Origin: Burkholderiaceae bacterium
Lineage (GTDB): Bacteria; Pseudomonadota; Gammaproteobacteria; Burkholderiales; Burkholderiaceae_A
Direction of reading: 5' to 3'
DNA length: 64,000 nucleotides
Assembly: GCA_018402635.1 (NCBI GenBank)
Contig: JAGYIP010000008.1
Span: 434,001-498,000 of the forward strand
Position numbers and translations under genes: made by a program. Below the pieces are notes generated by a model that saw only the letters and a program-made list of their open reading frames with translations, had not been told where the DNA came from and did not search any database. Shown here in pieces: positions 62,634 through 64,000 of this stretch (within the stretch, counting starts at the first letter, position 1; every line of letters starts with the position of its first letter).

Positions 62634-63621
62634 ATGAAACAAGTCTTAAATGCAGCAGTGGTAGGCCTTGGCCTTGCCTTCGGTGGGCAGGCGGTTCTTG
62701 CCGATAAGTACCCATCAAGGCCAGTTAATATGGTTATTCCTTATGGCCCGGGCGGCGCAACCGATGTCTCGGCGCGTAACCTTGCAGCGCCACTTGGCAA
62801 GCAGTTTAATCAACCCCTTCTCATGGTGAACCGTGCCGGTGCAGGTGGTGTTCCAGGTGCCCTTTCGGTTGCTCAGGCTAAGCCCGATGGTTACAACATT
62901 CTTTTTGCTCGCGTTGGAACCCACTCGGTGAATCCTGCTTTCAAAGAGTCTGTTCCTTATAAGCTCGCAGACTTCGACTACATTGGCGTCTACGAGATCA
63001 ACCCGGTGGCCTGCGTTGTACGTCCAGATTCTGGTTTCAACAATATTCAACAGGTTGCTGACGCGGTAAAGAAGAACCCAGGGAAAATCACCTTCTCGTC
63101 TTCGGGCGTTGGTAGCATGCCCATGCTTGCCTCCATTCTTGTGCTAAACGAGTTTGGTATTGAGGAGCCTACCAAGCAGGCCACCCACATTCCCATGAAG
63201 AGTGATGGCGAGGGCGCAACCGCTGTTCTAAATGGCACCGCAACCATGTTCTGCGGAAATACTTCGGGCTTTGCAGGCTTTGTGAAGAACAAGCAGCTTA
63301 AGGCGCTTCTCGTAACCACTGCAGAGCCTGTTGTAGGTTTTGATGCGCCCAATGCAACCGACCTGAAGAAGCCAAACCTTACCAAGCTGGTGGGGTGGAC
63401 GGGTTTGGCAGGCCCGAAGGGTATGCCCAAAGAGGCTGTGGCCATGTGGCGTGATGCGCTTGGAAAAGCTGTGCAAGACCCTGGCTTTGTTAAGCAGATG
63501 GAATCCATTGGGTTCTGTCATTAAGATGATGGGCCCTGAAGAGTCGGAAGCCTTTATTAATGGCCAGTACGAGTCGTTCCGTGCCATCGTTGATAAGCTG
63601 GGTATTCGTATTAAGGGATAA
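62634..63621 (+). pseudogene. tctC: TctC-family substrate-binding protein, frameshifted near the 3' end
   Basis: Signal peptide (about 1-25, GLGLAFGGQAVLADKYPSRP), then the Bug/TctC core: VNMVIPYGPGGATDVSARNLA, GKITFSSSGVGS, MKSDGEGATAVLNGTA. The first frame stops at 63524 after ESIGFCH. One extra T in GGGTTCTG (63510-63515) explains this; without it the reading continues SVIKMMGPEESEAFINGQYESF to KGIRIKG-like end at 63621, total 328 residues. Periplasmic binder for the TTT system, likely of sulfolactate or a related acid. Confidence 0.82.
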
Positions 63622-63668
63622 ATAGAGGTTGTGGCTTAGGTCATTTATTCACAGAAGGAGGCTAGGCT

Positions 63669-64000
63669 ATGCGTCAGCAGTCGGTAATTGTCGGTTTGTT
63701 CTCGCTGGTGCTTGGCCTGCTTCTTCACTTCTGGCTTATTCCAAACTACATCTCTGTTCCTAGCAATATGGCGAGACTCGTGCTCTCGCCAGCCTTCTGG
63801 CCTGAAATTCTGGCTGCGATGATAGTGCTTGCCGGTGTCTTTGTTCTGGTGGGCGCCTTTGGAAAGTCTTCCAAACCCAATTCGCAAGACTTGGGCTCCG
63901 CGGCAAACCTCGCTGAAGATCAGCAGGCCAGCAACGTTTCTTCGCCGCTGCAAGAAGTATCTCAGCCAAGCCTGATTCGACTGCTGGCCTTTGTAATTGC
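63669..64000 (+). CDS. tctB: TctB small permease, 5' part
   Basis: 110 codons up to the window end without a stop. N-terminal helix VIVGLFSLVLGLLLHFWLIP, then SPAFWPEILAAMIVLAGVFVLVGAF, a hydrophilic loop rich in Ser/Asn, and the start of the third helix. TGTB-type proteins of the TTT family have four helices with such a loop. AGAAGGAGG precedes the ATG. A tctA copy may follow outside the window, or the protein may work with the TctA at 55269. Confidence 0.78.
   Translation, partial: MRQQSVIVGLFSLVLGLLLHFWLIPNYISVPSNMARLVLSPAFWPEILAAMIVLAGVFVLVGAFGKSSKPNSQDLGSAANLAEDQQASNVSSPLQEVSQPSLIRLLAFVI

Overview
The window is chromosomal DNA of a proteobacterium, most likely a betaproteobacterium of the Burkholderiales. 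That placement is an inference from gene content (RpoD, tripartite tricarboxylate transporters, SoeABC, Xsc) and general sequence character; no rRNA gene is present to confirm it. Two themes dominate: a mobile element that has cut a tRNA gene in two, and a very large set of genes for degrading C2-C3 organosulfonates.

Layout. 1-5.1 kb: end of rpoD, a divergent sensor kinase/response regulator pair and a frameshifted biotin-ligase gene. 5.1-13.5 kb: an integrative element of about 8.3 kb inserted in the anticodon loop of a CAT-anticodon tRNA gene, probably tRNA-Ile2 whose lysidine-modified anticodon reads AUA. The 5' half of the tRNA remains at 5115-5156 and the 3' half at 13452-13496. Unlike most tRNA-targeting elements it does not restore the broken gene; it carries a complete, different tRNA of the same type at 5497-5572. 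Its integrase and HUH-like genes are rich in AUA codons. The right part is decayed: a frameshifted IS21-type element has landed at the start of a second tyrosine recombinase, followed by a methyltransferase pseudogene. 13.5-19.4 kb: small membrane proteins, two glycosyltransferase genes, a 40-residue protein and a GST.

19.4-64 kb is a sulfonate island. It holds xsc (sulfoacetaldehyde to acetyl phosphate) with an IclR regulator and a CobS/CobT-like pair; a LacI-flanked ten-gene operon with a TRAP transporter, an HpsN-type sulfopropanediol dehydrogenase, three further dehydrogenases, a PfkB kinase and a LacD/YihT-type aldolase; a GMC oxidoreductase; an acyl-CoA ligase; SoeABC sulfite dehydrogenase with phosphotransacetylase and a second IclR; a SulP transporter; and a sulfatase. 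Next comes a co-directional operon slcC-comC-sdhBCD-like-fumarase-sdhA-like-tctA-ThDP enzyme, then suyA-suyB-gntR-phosphatase-tauE on the other strand, and tctC-tctB running out of the window.

Working together: DHPS, sulfolactate or related compounds are imported by the TRAP and TTT systems. They are oxidised to sulfolactate by HpsN, epimerised through sulfopyruvate by SlcC and ComC, and desulfonated by SuyAB to pyruvate plus sulfite. Sulfoacetaldehyde goes through Xsc and Pta to acetyl-CoA. Sulfite is oxidised by SoeABC or exported by TauE/SulP. The SDH-like/fumarase pair inside the sulfolactate operon has no assigned role and is the main metabolic puzzle.

Several otherwise well conserved genes carry single-base frameshifts (biotin ligase, zinc dehydrogenase, GMC oxidoreductase, pta, SulP, tctC). 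Four are one-base losses in short homopolymers, so sequencing error is a serious alternative to gene decay for these.
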